From the NCBI RefSeq assembly GCF_002706795.1, contig NZ_CP017705.1, positions 4,501,501-4,565,500 on the forward strand: a stretch of 64,000 nucleotides of DNA. Reading direction: 5' to 3'. How positions within the stretch are numbered: position 1 is the stretch's first letter; the number at the start of each line of letters is the position of its first letter. This DNA comes from Brevibacillus laterosporus DSM 25. Lineage in GTDB: Bacteria > Bacillota > Bacilli > Brevibacillales > Brevibacillaceae. Shown here in pieces: positions 8,301 through 16,025 of this stretch. Under the pieces are notes generated by a model that was given only the letters and a program-made list of their open reading frames with translations, did not search any database and was not told the DNA's origin. The translations under genes were made by a program, and so were the position numbers.

Positions 8301-9805
8301 ATGCGAAAGAAATGATGGATGGAGTCCGCGAAATGTACAACAAACGGGGAGCGAACCTCAAAAATAATGAAGATCTTGCCAACTATCTAAGAGATAATGA
8401 TATTTCCCAAGAGGAAGCCGTGAATGCTTGGTCTGAAGAGAGTGGAAGGAAAAAGGAAATTCAGGAAAAGAAAAAACAAGCTTTTATAAAACAATATGAA
8501 CGGACGCAGCTTGAAAATAAAGAAAAAGCTTTGCTCCAAGAAGATGCAAAAAAAAGCTACGATGAAAAGTACAAAAATGGGCTCTTATCCAACATTACGG
8601 CAGATGAAGCTAAGACTAGACTTAGAGAAGGCTTTACAGAAGCTCAGAAAAAAAACGAGGAAGAGAGCTTACAGGCCGAATTGAATGGCGTGGCTACCGA
8701 TAGCAAAGCTTTCATTGATATGAAGGAGGGACAGATAAAAAGATTAGAAGAGGTATTACAACGGGAATTAGAAATTATTGATAGGTATATTGAGGAATCT
8801 AAGAAGCACTTGCAAAGCATTCAGGATAAAAATTCTGCAGAATACAAGGAAGAAGAAAAGCGTTATAAACAATTAGTAGATGACCGAAAAAGTACAGAAG
8901 AAGAAGGCCAAAAGCAGATACGTATAGACAGAAAAGCTGAACAGCAGAGACAATTTCAAACGAAGTTTTTTTCTGTACAAAAAGGGCTACAACAGGCAGA
9001 GCAAGTGGCTCAAGCCAAAGAATTGATGGTTGCCATTAACATGGACAGACAGTCGAAGGCTTATATTGGTGCATTACAAAAAATTACAAATTCAAAAATT
9101 AGCGACTTGAGAGTAAGACTTGCCGAATTAAAGGCGATCGAGGCAAAGGGTGATCAAAAGGACGAGATAGCCTCTGCTATTCGTGACGTGCAAAATAGCA
9201 TTTCTAGTGAGCAACTTCGCTATAAGGACCTATCATTATCAAAAATTGGAATTGAGCGTATTGATTTAGAAGAGAAAGCAGGAGATCGTGAAAATACTTA
9301 TCTGGCTGAAAAGCTAAGACGGGGAGGTGCATCAGATGATTCCTCTGGAATGAGAGCGCTACGTATTGCTTCTGCTAAACAAGAAGTTCAGGACATAAAT
9401 AAGCTAATTGGGCAATACAAGAAGGATATGGTTGGAAAGAGTCCGGAAGAACAAAAGAAGTATATGCAAGAAATTCGGGATTTGACGAAACAATCACTAC
9501 AGGCTCAGCTAGGTATTCTTGATGAAGTGAAATCGCCTGTAGGCACCTTTAATTTGCCAGACGGTGTAACAGCCATGAGTCGTTATGAATATTTGACTCG
9601 AGGAAATACGCACCAGTCCTTTACAGTTGGTTCAGGTGATGTAACGGTAAATATCGCATTGCCTAATGTATCCAACAATACTACTGAGGCACAATTAACA
9701 GCGATTGGTAATGGAATCGGCCGTGGATTATTCTCTGGACGAGTAGGTAGCATTCGAGATCAAATGCTGATGGGGACTGCTGCTTATCGTTCAAGTTATT
9801 CGTAA
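5321..9805 (+). CDS. Tail tape measure protein
   Basis: 1494 residues from ATG 5321, chosen because AGGTGA lies just upstream; a longer frame back to 5231 would cross the terminator hairpin. Long alpha-helical, Gln/Lys/Glu-rich sequence. A hydrophobic patch about residues 885-930 (GAGGAIGGLTANIFKMGAQL, MLALAQAAKTVAMN) fits the membrane-insertion segment of tape measure proteins. A dense coiled coil covers about 1030-1250, and a beta-rich C-terminus (about 1430-1494) ends near the tail tip. It is the longest gene in the window and stands in the canonical place after the chaperone. At the commonly used 0.15 nm per residue it would set a tail of roughly 220 nm (inference). Confidence 0.88.
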   Translation: MNNEMRATFASELRSSIQSSILYGKELEKLDSRFGKLVTRISTAHNSIRSFHKEVNRDSGRKLDQQLNQGGNSMPIIKGIGQRTGTITQRMPEIQSLMQRVSNEVQGKLKRGIQLELQELVESIETLDIKSSPRLKKHLISQINLINKKLIKKIREQFDLQVEHLLQEFGSSAGRIQSYNRSLPPFLSSSVKLRSSDNGVIGSGITASGKKASVSPASDEKGTAASVVTAISAQNAAITSIRNNLAISGAKDPSSLLYQAIDIFNHIQQEEIKLYRSLSLLKDYRVDPTNSQSPVDQGKVSSAIEGIKGFVREQSAFYGLPFKQLFEVASIGGKTLNEPAEIKKLVQQVAQIKTIDPSSDTKAVASGLLSTKDKLGISMQEMDDKIVRSIAAVTQMGAANSEQILQMINKSGNTLRSKTDADMLVGLSAASIQTNTNLGTYEKILKRFESDKGRDKAKELGVKTEEMDPATGGTKKRSAEPMYKDFADILSSLRNNAERDKLIDSFFGTKEGGKGGASQEALLAKTHAEFISKMQGFEQSKFEGMLQQSLQNPSVNMNRVNSSLEVALDALVTELTPSINKVSYMLMNMADGVSKNIHIFASLADVLSNALLGLTLMKGIKWGWQKSGIPENWEKQRERTAYANRMKGMASDPVLRSIIGNDLKGNNSKLRQQATDLQGNETFLKRMQEFNSMSKAQHEHFKKYVANSGQKVNDFPTFFTMMEESKNWKEKGKVSYQERFNRNRTYANRLKTNPDSNKLIQPTFLNTLLTNTTDRTTYVQKMSSNTGFKSAASRMGAMSQTEFDGFEKHLQELRRNGSPAINSITSLNQALDSYQNSLRQSSAVTRNSSATYLELSHAMRSMNEQANRNKMGDKFKNFLSETSDLARGAGGAIGGLTANIFKMGAQLVAMLALAQAAKTVAMNMTTTEDQRQLMSAEKQEQDMVGVANTLRVAGDNGIWSLPNIGNTLYLMYGSFMNGVSRFFGGEDTHLGVGHAKEMMDGVREMYNKRGANLKNNEDLANYLRDNDISQEEAVNAWSEESGRKKEIQEKKKQAFIKQYERTQLENKEKALLQEDAKKSYDEKYKNGLLSNITADEAKTRLREGFTEAQKKNEEESLQAELNGVATDSKAFIDMKEGQIKRLEEVLQRELEIIDRYIEESKKHLQSIQDKNSAEYKEEEKRYKQLVDDRKSTEEEGQKQIRIDRKAEQQRQFQTKFFSVQKGLQQAEQVAQAKELMVAINMDRQSKAYIGALQKITNSKISDLRVRLAELKAIEAKGDQKDEIASAIRDVQNSISSEQLRYKDLSLSKIGIERIDLEEKAGDRENTYLAEKLRRGGASDDSSGMRALRIASAKQEVQDINKLIGQYKKDMVGKSPEEQKKYMQEIRDLTKQSLQAQLGILDEVKSPVGTFNLPDGVTAMSRYEYLTRGNTHQSFTVGSGDVTVNIALPNVSNNTTEAQLTAIGNGIGRGLFSGRVGSIRDQMLMGTAAYRSSYS

Positions 9806-9811
9806 TATTTC

Positions 9812-9841
9812 GTTATGAAAATGACGCCCTACCTTATATTG
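9812..9841 (+). promoter_or_regulatory. Class I locus promoter, copy 3
   Basis: GTTAT at 9812-9816, 16-nt spacer, CTTATATTG at 9833-9841. The -10 box is the loop side of the terminator hairpin at 9827-9858, so the end of one unit and the start of the next share bases. It would drive the tail-tip and hub genes. Confidence 0.6.
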
Positions 9842-9858
9842 AGGTAGGGTATTTCTTT
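9827..9858 (+). terminator. Terminator after the tape measure gene
   Basis: CCCTACCT (9827-9834) / AGGTAGGG (9842-9849) with loop TATATTG, followed by TATTTCTTTTC. It overlaps the class I promoter copy 3. Confidence 0.75.
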
Positions 9859-9934
9859 TCGTATGGAACGAGTAAAACTTTCCTGAATTCTAACCCTAAT
9901 CCAAGTCTAAAAGCTCTAACAAGGAGGTAGTAAC

Positions 9935-10552
9935 GTGACCCAACAAAACAGCTTTCATTCAGAGGATTACATATATAAAAAGCGTCTCTTTTATGATAAT
10001 GGCATACGTTTTACCGAGGTAAAAGCAAAGCTTATCAATGATTACAAACCACCTTCTCCTAGTCTAAAAACACATGTAAATCAGACACTGTCGTCTTCTG
10101 CTGGATTGATCAGTCATGGAACCTCTCATTATACGACGACGCTTACTTTATTGTTTTACAGTAAAAAGGAATTTGCTGACTGGTTACAGTTTAGTGGAGC
10201 TAAGCATCGTTACTATGATGAAAAAGGAACGATTTATGTCGGGATTCTTACAGGGGAACCAGACATTAACACAGCTGAAATGGAAACGAAGTATATTGTG
10301 ACAATTGGGCTTTCCCTTATCCGTAAGCAAGAGCACGAATACCGATATATCAATCAATTTATTGATATGGAGAAGCATTGGGCAAAAACATATGTTGACG
10401 AAATGCAACAGAGAGGATTAATCGCTAACTATGAAGATGAAGGTGAAGCGGTTTCTTATTTCCGACCTGACAAAGTATGTACACGAGCAGAAGGAATCAC
10501 CTTTTTGATGAGGACATACCGTCATATTGATCGGATTCTAAGGGGGTATTAA
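9935..10552 (+). CDS. Tail-tip protein with a C-terminal SLH domain (distal tail-like)
   Basis: 205 residues from GTG 9935 with a perfect AAGGAGGT 6 nt upstream. Residues 1-135 are beta-rich (HYTTTLTLLFYSKKEFADWL, GTIYVGILTGEP) and occupy the distal tail protein position between tape measure and hub. Residues about 141-200 match an S-layer homology domain: FIDMEKHWAKTYVDEM, then RGLIANYEDE, YFRPDKVCTRAEGITFLMR. These carry the HWA, gly-loop, FRP and TRAE hallmarks. SLH domains bind pyruvylated secondary cell wall polymers of S-layer bacteria. The stop overlaps the start of the next gene (TAATG), so the two are translationally coupled. Confidence 0.75.
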   Translation: MTQQNSFHSEDYIYKKRLFYDNGIRFTEVKAKLINDYKPPSPSLKTHVNQTLSSSAGLISHGTSHYTTTLTLLFYSKKEFADWLQFSGAKHRYYDEKGTIYVGILTGEPDINTAEMETKYIVTIGLSLIRKQEHEYRYINQFIDMEKHWAKTYVDEMQQRGLIANYEDEGEAVSYFRPDKVCTRAEGITFLMRTYRHIDRILRGY

Positions 10553-11604
10553 TGGTGCGGCGTTGGATTGATATTGATCCACTAGATTGGTTTTATCGAG
10601 ACTTATTGGAAGCTACTCGTCTTCATCTCGACGGTGAAGGTACACAAAGCTTTATCGATGGAATGTATTATGATGCTTTCGAAAAGGGCTATGAGCGCAT
10701 GGTCAAGCGCTTTGTTACCGTGGATGGGCAAGAGGAATTTCTCGTGCCTGATTATAAGGTGCATGATGATAACCCTATTTTTGTGATCGTACATGGAATT
10801 GAGGTTCAGCCAGAGAAGGTGGAAAATGGAAAAATCACGATGTCGAATCCGATGTCAGGGGGAATTGAGGTCGTCTGCATTGCTTTTGGAAAGCCTAAAT
10901 ATAAACAAGTAGGCTGTGTATATACCCCTTTTAGCACCTGCGGAGAAAATGATGTTCACATGCCATCTGCGGATGTAATGAAAAAATCTCAATATACGTT
11001 TAGCTTACGTTTAAAGCCGGAAGCTTGCACTGTACTAGGTGTAAAGCTAAAACGCAAGCTAGTAGATATTCAACCAGGAGACAATCCTGAACAGAAAATC
11101 AATGAAGCTATTGGATTTAATCGGGATGTATTTGTAATACATGCAGGACGAGTTTATCTACCATACAGGTATAATGGCTATCCAGCAAAAGTGACGTATA
11201 ACTACAAGGTAGGTGGGAAATTCAAAACCACGACAGACACAGTGATTGTAGAGTCAGGATGTGTACGTTATAATGATCGGTTTTTTCCAAAAGTCCAATT
11301 GAGAAGATTTGAATTTATGGTTTTTCTACAACGGATGAGAAGAAGCTTTTACAATCGATTTACAGATAAGGAGTACAAGCCTAATCCATCTCCAACTCGT
11401 TACATCACCGATCGGGATACCTTTTCTGGTAAGTGGTACGAGACGGATGTGATTGATATTTTAGAGGAAAGATTTTTGGACGGATGCTATGCATTTCCAT
11501 TATATGAGGATGAACGTTTTGAACCCGAAGAATGTATAACTCGTGCTGAAGCAATCGTTTTTCTCAATCGTTTCATTGAATGGGCAATAGAAAGGTTTAG
11601 GTAG
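10552..11604 (+). CDS. Second tail-tip protein with SLH modules
   Basis: 350 residues from ATG 10552. Residues about 60-235 are beta-rich (FVIVHGIEVQPEKV, VYLPYRYNGYPAKVTYNY). Residues about 283-345 form an SLH-like unit: YITDRDTFSGKWYETDVIDI, ERFLDG, ERFEPEECITRAEAIVFLNR. A partial second copy lies at about 240-262 (DRFFPKVQLRRFEFMVFLQR, matching the back half of the domain). It is coupled to the preceding SLH protein and followed 10 nt later by the hub gene. Together the pair could place several SLH modules around the tail tip. A virion role is inferred from position. Confidence 0.7.
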   Translation: MVRRWIDIDPLDWFYRDLLEATRLHLDGEGTQSFIDGMYYDAFEKGYERMVKRFVTVDGQEEFLVPDYKVHDDNPIFVIVHGIEVQPEKVENGKITMSNPMSGGIEVVCIAFGKPKYKQVGCVYTPFSTCGENDVHMPSADVMKKSQYTFSLRLKPEACTVLGVKLKRKLVDIQPGDNPEQKINEAIGFNRDVFVIHAGRVYLPYRYNGYPAKVTYNYKVGGKFKTTTDTVIVESGCVRYNDRFFPKVQLRRFEFMVFLQRMRRSFYNRFTDKEYKPNPSPTRYITDRDTFSGKWYETDVIDILEERFLDGCYAFPLYEDERFEPEECITRAEAIVFLNRFIEWAIERFR

Positions 11605-11614
11605 GTGATACAAA

Positions 11615-14600
11615 ATGGCTTTTGTAAGTGATGTGAACTATCCTTCCTCCAGAATACTGGAATCTATTATGAGACGGGTAAGTGCGTATGGTACACAACC
11701 ACGTGTAATTATAGAGCTAGATAAGATGTCATACGTGCCTGGATTTCGGCAAAAATATGATGCCGTACAGTACGTGTATGATTCAGTTGTAGGAAATATG
11801 CTGTCCATCGATGGGATTACCCAATTGACTAGCGAAACAGATGGTACACCAATTAACGCCCCGACCGAACTGATTAATACAAGTATGTCAATGCCAATTT
11901 TGTCAAGCAGAACGATGAAAGGTAAAAAGAATGACAATACTCATATAAATGGGATGCTGATTACAGATTGGCATGACTCCGATCCAAGGTGTTCCCGAAA
12001 AAGGCATAAAGGGATCGATTTGGACTGTGAAAAAGGAGACTATATACATGCGGTATGGGGAGGTCGTGTCGTTCAAGCAGGATGGTTAAATGGTTACGGT
12101 GCCGCTGTGTACATTGATCACGGAAACGGTTGGTCTACTCGTTATGCTCATATGAAACCGAACCATTTGTTAGTTACAAAAGGGGAAACGGTTCATGCAG
12201 GTCAACCAATTGGGATTGGCTGGAATTCGGGACTCGTGATTAAAGGAGGGGGAGGTGACGGTTCACATCTCCACTTTGAGGTACGACATAATGATCAAGA
12301 TCTAAATCCAGAGCCATTCTTACGAGGGGAAAAGGTGATTCAGGCACCAGTACGCATTCATTCAACAACACAAAATTCCTTGCAATCAGCAGGCTCATCT
12401 GTTGAGTATTCGATGGAAGCGACTGCGTATCATGCAAAATGTACGGGGTGTACAGGTATTACAAAAGGGGGAACGGATGTTAGTGTCTGGAAAAATGATA
12501 AAATCATCGCTGTTGATCCCTCTATCATACCTCTTAAGAGTAAAGTAGAAGTTATTGTCGATGGTGTTAGCTGGGGAGAATACCTTGCAGATGACATTGG
12601 TGGAGCGATCAAGGGTAACAAGATTGATATTTTAATGGAGAACGATCAAAAGTGCAGGGCATTTGGAAGAAAACAAGTTCTGGTTCGGGTAAAGAACTGG
12701 GGAGATGGTAGGGTACGCAATTCAGATGGACAGATTAATCACACCATTTCTACCTATCAATTTAATCGGACAACAGAAAAGATTTCTTATCATAAGGATT
12801 TTACCCTGAAAAAGACGGCATTAGATCCCACTAAGTATACAGAGGTAGTGGGTGCTGAGCAGTATATCGATTACGATTCTCACAATAAATCCTGTCATCT
12901 CCTTGGATTTAAGAAAACGAATACAGCTGGACAGGTTAAAAAATTCACCTTTGAGCACGACTGGTTTAAGGCTGGTAGTTTAGGCTGGGCGTACATGGCT
13001 AATATGGAATTAGAAGATGTGGTTCAGATCAAGGTAGATGGGATCGTAGTAGTTACGATTAAGGGGATGAATGCCAAGTATGGGATAGCATATCCACCAT
13101 CTATCCCCGTTCCAAAAGGAAAACACAAAATCGAGTTTTCTTTATCAAATCCTTCCAAAGCTTCTACAGGTCGTTTCGGCATTCTTTTCTTAAAAGCACG
13201 TGAGTTCGATGTGGAATCTATTAACAGGAAAACGGTTTGGGATTACGAAGATACGATGAGCTCCGCGAAGAACTGGCTTACCTATCAACAAGCAGATGTT
13301 AAAGATAATGGTGATTATCAAACCATCACGACCAAGGGTAAGGAAGCAGGTTTAGAGCGAGTGGGACGCGTGAAAGGCTTCCCATTTACTATGCAATTTA
13401 AGGTCAAGCTTGACACAAATTCCCAAGGGAGGGTATATATCTCCGATGGAAAAAAAGTATATCAGATCGAGATTACCGATGAAGGGATCGGCACCAATGG
13501 TGGAACGTATAAAATAGACAACAAAAAGGATTTTGTGGAGTATGTTGTCGTTTGTCACAATGAAACAGATATGGATGTGTACGTTAAGAAGCTACTCCCC
13601 GATGATAAAGAAAAGTGGGAAAATACGGGAGTACGTGGAACGGCTGTTCCATATGGGACAAACCGTATTTTGTTTGCTGTTACTAAAGGAGCACTTCACC
13701 TTACAGATGTGAAGTATGCATTTGATAATTATGCTATTGAACAGTTTGCTACCCACATTGAGAATATGTACAAAGAAAAATGGTATGAGGTAGGGAGTTT
13801 TCAATATGAGGATACGTTCCTATTAGAGAATGACATCATGTCATGGGAAGTGAACTCTCATCTAGATACCTCCTCTACTACTGCTGCTATCACGCTAAAT
13901 AACGCAACAGGCCAATATTCTCCTACATTTGAGCGAAATACCATTTTTCCTGATACCTATAAAAATCTTCCGTCTCCCTATTCATATTGGGAGGAAGGAG
14001 AAATGCGCCATGTTATTAGTGAAGGGACGCCTATCCGAATCTATGCTGGCTATGGGGAAGATGTGGTTCGCATTTTTACAGGACTGATTAAGGGAGAAAT
14101 TGAAGAGGACGCCGAGGCTAAAACCATCACCTTTCATTGTGTTGATCGATACGATGTCTTAGAAGAATTTGTATTTTACAAACCGATGTCCTATCCACCA
14201 GAAGAAGCATATGCAGGTGATGGAGGAGCATTTGCATGGTTAAAATCTAGTATTGTTGAAGATATCGCAGTTACAGCTGGATTAAGCAATTGGCGTATTC
14301 ATTATGAAGATACGAAATATCCCGATTATGAAATTGAGGATACGGTCTACATTGATGTCAATAAAGGAAAGAACACCTTTATGAAATTTAACAGGAAGAC
14401 AAATGAATTAGAGGCAGTTACCCAAGAAAGCGTGAAAACAGTGGGGGGATGGCAAAATCCTTTTGTTGCGTCTGTCACCTTCCAAGCAGGGACCAGAGCG
14501 GCAGATGCCATTCAGTCATTGCTACAAGATATGCCCTATAGAGTCTACTGTGATCGATATGGAACCTTTCATGTGAAACGTCTTTCCTTTCTGGATGTTC

Positions 14601-15076
14601 CCCAATGGCAAATGATAGATTCAACGAAATGGGACTTTGTCGATAGTAACAACTTACTAGAAATGACCTCCTCTACGGATTATTCTCGTATTCGGAATCA
14701 CTTGATGATTTGGGGTTCAGCAGGTTCAGTAGAGCATTTTTTTGATAAGGGTTTATTGGTGGCAACGAAAGGAAGTATTCGAACAGCAGGTATGCATATG
14801 CCTTGGATTGAGGAAAAGGATGGAGCTACCATGCGTGGGCTTAAGGAAGAGATTGCCAATAAAATTTTCTTTGATATGAAACGCCAAGCTAGAACAAAAA
14901 ACGTAGTAGTCAAAGGCAATCCATATATTGAATTGCTGGACGGTTGCTACGTCTATGACGAAAATACCTACACAGCAGGCTACTATCTGATTAAGGGAAA
15001 CAGGCTTGTTGGCAATGAGAATGGTATGGTTAACTTTTTGGAACTTACCTGGCATTCTTTACCACAGCCTACATAG
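11615..15076 (+). CDS. Tail hub / tail-associated lysin with M23 peptidase and 3D domains
   Basis: 1153 residues from ATG 11615 (GGTAGGTGA upstream). Domains in order: N-terminal region; LytM/M23 zinc endopeptidase about 125-235 with RHKGIDLD (His and Asp ligands) and HLHFE (HxH); 3D domain about 264-355 with AVDPSIIPL and ADDIGGAIKGNKIDI, the Asp-rich motif of MltA/YuiC-type lytic transglycosylases. A beta-rich carbohydrate-binding-like stretch (about 390-720) follows, then a C-terminal gp27/Tal-like hub (about 735-1153; SHLDTSSTTAAITLNNATG, GTPIRIYAGYGEDVV). M23 cuts stem-peptide cross-bridges and 3D enzymes cut glycan strands, so one hub carries both activities to open peptidoglycan. All catalytic motifs appear intact. 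Confidence 0.88.
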   Translation: MAFVSDVNYPSSRILESIMRRVSAYGTQPRVIIELDKMSYVPGFRQKYDAVQYVYDSVVGNMLSIDGITQLTSETDGTPINAPTELINTSMSMPILSSRTMKGKKNDNTHINGMLITDWHDSDPRCSRKRHKGIDLDCEKGDYIHAVWGGRVVQAGWLNGYGAAVYIDHGNGWSTRYAHMKPNHLLVTKGETVHAGQPIGIGWNSGLVIKGGGGDGSHLHFEVRHNDQDLNPEPFLRGEKVIQAPVRIHSTTQNSLQSAGSSVEYSMEATAYHAKCTGCTGITKGGTDVSVWKNDKIIAVDPSIIPLKSKVEVIVDGVSWGEYLADDIGGAIKGNKIDILMENDQKCRAFGRKQVLVRVKNWGDGRVRNSDGQINHTISTYQFNRTTEKISYHKDFTLKKTALDPTKYTEVVGAEQYIDYDSHNKSCHLLGFKKTNTAGQVKKFTFEHDWFKAGSLGWAYMANMELEDVVQIKVDGIVVVTIKGMNAKYGIAYPPSIPVPKGKHKIEFSLSNPSKASTGRFGILFLKAREFDVESINRKTVWDYEDTMSSAKNWLTYQQADVKDNGDYQTITTKGKEAGLERVGRVKGFPFTMQFKVKLDTNSQGRVYISDGKKVYQIEITDEGIGTNGGTYKIDNKKDFVEYVVVCHNETDMDVYVKKLLPDDKEKWENTGVRGTAVPYGTNRILFAVTKGALHLTDVKYAFDNYAIEQFATHIENMYKEKWYEVGSFQYEDTFLLENDIMSWEVNSHLDTSSTTAAITLNNATGQYSPTFERNTIFPDTYKNLPSPYSYWEEGEMRHVISEGTPIRIYAGYGEDVVRIFTGLIKGEIEEDAEAKTITFHCVDRYDVLEEFVFYKPMSYPPEEAYAGDGGAFAWLKSSIVEDIAVTAGLSNWRIHYEDTKYPDYEIEDTVYIDVNKGKNTFMKFNRKTNELEAVTQESVKTVGGWQNPFVASVTFQAGTRAADAIQSLLQDMPYRVYCDRYGTFHVKRLSFLDVPQWQMIDSTKWDFVDSNNLLEMTSSTDYSRIRNHLMIWGSAGSVEHFFDKGLLVATKGSIRTAGMHMPWIEEKDGATMRGLKEEIANKIFFDMKRQARTKNVVVKGNPYIELLDGCYVYDENTYTAGYYLIKGNRLVGNENGMVNFLELTWHSLPQPT

Positions 15077-15121
15077 CTCAAAACTTTAGTTCCCTTGTAT
15101 CCTTCTTTCTCCATTTCAATA

Positions 15122-15171
15122 AAAAAGCAAGGAATGTTTACGTATCAAACGATAACTGTTCCTTGCTTTTT
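15122..15171 (+). terminator. Terminator after the hub gene
   Basis: AAAAAGCAAGGAA (15122-15134) / TTCCTTGCTTTTT (15159-15171), a 13-bp perfect stem with terminal T-run. The right arm lies inside class I promoter copy 4. Confidence 0.85.
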
Positions 15172-15180
15172 CTTATATTG
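15151..15180 (+). promoter_or_regulatory. Class I locus promoter, copy 4
   Basis: GATAA at 15151-15155, 16-nt spacer, CTTATATTG at 15172-15180. It sits on the distal arm of the terminator and would drive the long fibre block that begins at 15204. Confidence 0.65.
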
Positions 15181-15203
15181 AAATAGAAGCTGAGGTGTTG
15201 ATT

Positions 15204-15620
15204 ATGTTCAATCGTAACTTTACAAACGCTAATGAAGTTTTCCCCATTATAGACCTGATTAGAAGAGAGATGAAAAAAGGAGGGTTATACGCCGGGGGGG
15301 ACGACCTTACCATTGTTCAGAGCGGGAGAGAGCCTGAGGTTGTGAGTGTAGAAGTACTGCGAGAAATGACATCACATCCGTCACTGGTTACTACCGTTAT
15401 TTATACATATGACAATGGAGCAATTGAAAAGCTTAGTCTTGAAAGAGATGAAAGCTTAATGATCACTGGTTTTTTAATCGAGGTAGAGCTTTCCTCCATA
15501 GTAAATGAGGAGTTGGAGGAAGAGACAGACATGCAAGCTTTCAAAGCAATACAAGGCAGCATTATTCGAGAAAATGGTCTGTTTAAAAGTCTTCAACTTG
15601 ACTATGTAAGGGCGGTGTAG
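15204..15620 (+). CDS. Hypothetical protein, first gene of the fibre block
   Basis: 138 residues from ATG 15204, chosen over TTG 15195 because GAGGTG lies 6 nt upstream. An N-terminal helix (VFPIIDLIRREMKKGGLYAG) is followed by alternating beta-strands (VVSVEVLREM, LVTTVIYTYDNG, ITGFLIEVELSSIVNE). No family recognised. It opens a run of overlapping or closely spaced genes reaching 28802, so a small structural or chaperone role is likely from context only. Confidence 0.6.
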   Translation: MFNRNFTNANEVFPIIDLIRREMKKGGLYAGGDDLTIVQSGREPEVVSVEVLREMTSHPSLVTTVIYTYDNGAIEKLSLERDESLMITGFLIEVELSSIVNEELEEETDMQAFKAIQGSIIRENGLFKSLQLDYVRAV

Positions 15621-15622
15621 GC

Positions 15623-16009
15623 GTGTCTAGTGGTGCTAATTTTGCTAGTTATGTTGTTGGCGGAAGGTTCGATCCACCTTTTATGCCAACGAAAACAGCC
15701 CCGTATATTGAGGGAATCATTCTTACATCCAAGGGGCTTGGAAAGACAGATCATACATTATCGATTGCTGAGGATAGTGAATTACTTTCCATTGCAGTTG
15801 GAGTTTCCCATTATGAAGCTAAGGATTTTTGGAATTTTTATGTAAATAATCAATTGATTTGCAAGAACATTTATACAAAGGATTTACCTGAGGGGATGTA
15901 TTTAACAGCTCTTATACCGTGTTCGGCGGGAAGTACATTCTATTTTGAATTTTTTAATGAAGGTGGAAAAAATAAATATATTTGGGTTAATTACCAAATG
16001 TTGAGATAG
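15623..16009 (+). CDS. Small beta-rich tail protein, stand-alone copy of the metalloprotease N-domain
   Basis: 128 residues from GTG 15623. It aligns over its whole length with residues 1-130 of the metalloprotease at 40315: YVVGGRFDPPFMPTKT versus YVVGGRLDPPYYPTKT, FWNFYVNNQLICKNIYTKDL versus HWNLLIDNKLIAKNIYCKNF, and similar PEGMYLTALIPCSAGS versus EEGLYFQVAHPIKAGT. A domain used both alone in the tail block and as a fusion partner of an enzyme suggests a particle-docking or adaptor module. It starts 2 nt after the previous stop. Confidence 0.7.
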   Translation: MSSGANFASYVVGGRFDPPFMPTKTAPYIEGIILTSKGLGKTDHTLSIAEDSELLSIAVGVSHYEAKDFWNFYVNNQLICKNIYTKDLPEGMYLTALIPCSAGSTFYFEFFNEGGKNKYIWVNYQMLR

Positions 16010-16025
16010 TGAGGGAGAAGATTGT

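Noticed and set aside
11638-11937. Minus-strand open frames inside the large tail genes
   Set aside because: They are shadows of well-supported plus-strand genes, lack ribosome binding sites and encode no recognisable protein.
3210-15076. Contractile (R-type) tailocin or contractile injection system
   Set aside because: No sheath, baseplate wedge, spike PAAR or ClpV-like gene is visible, and the chaperone frameshift with a long tape measure fits a non-contractile tail.
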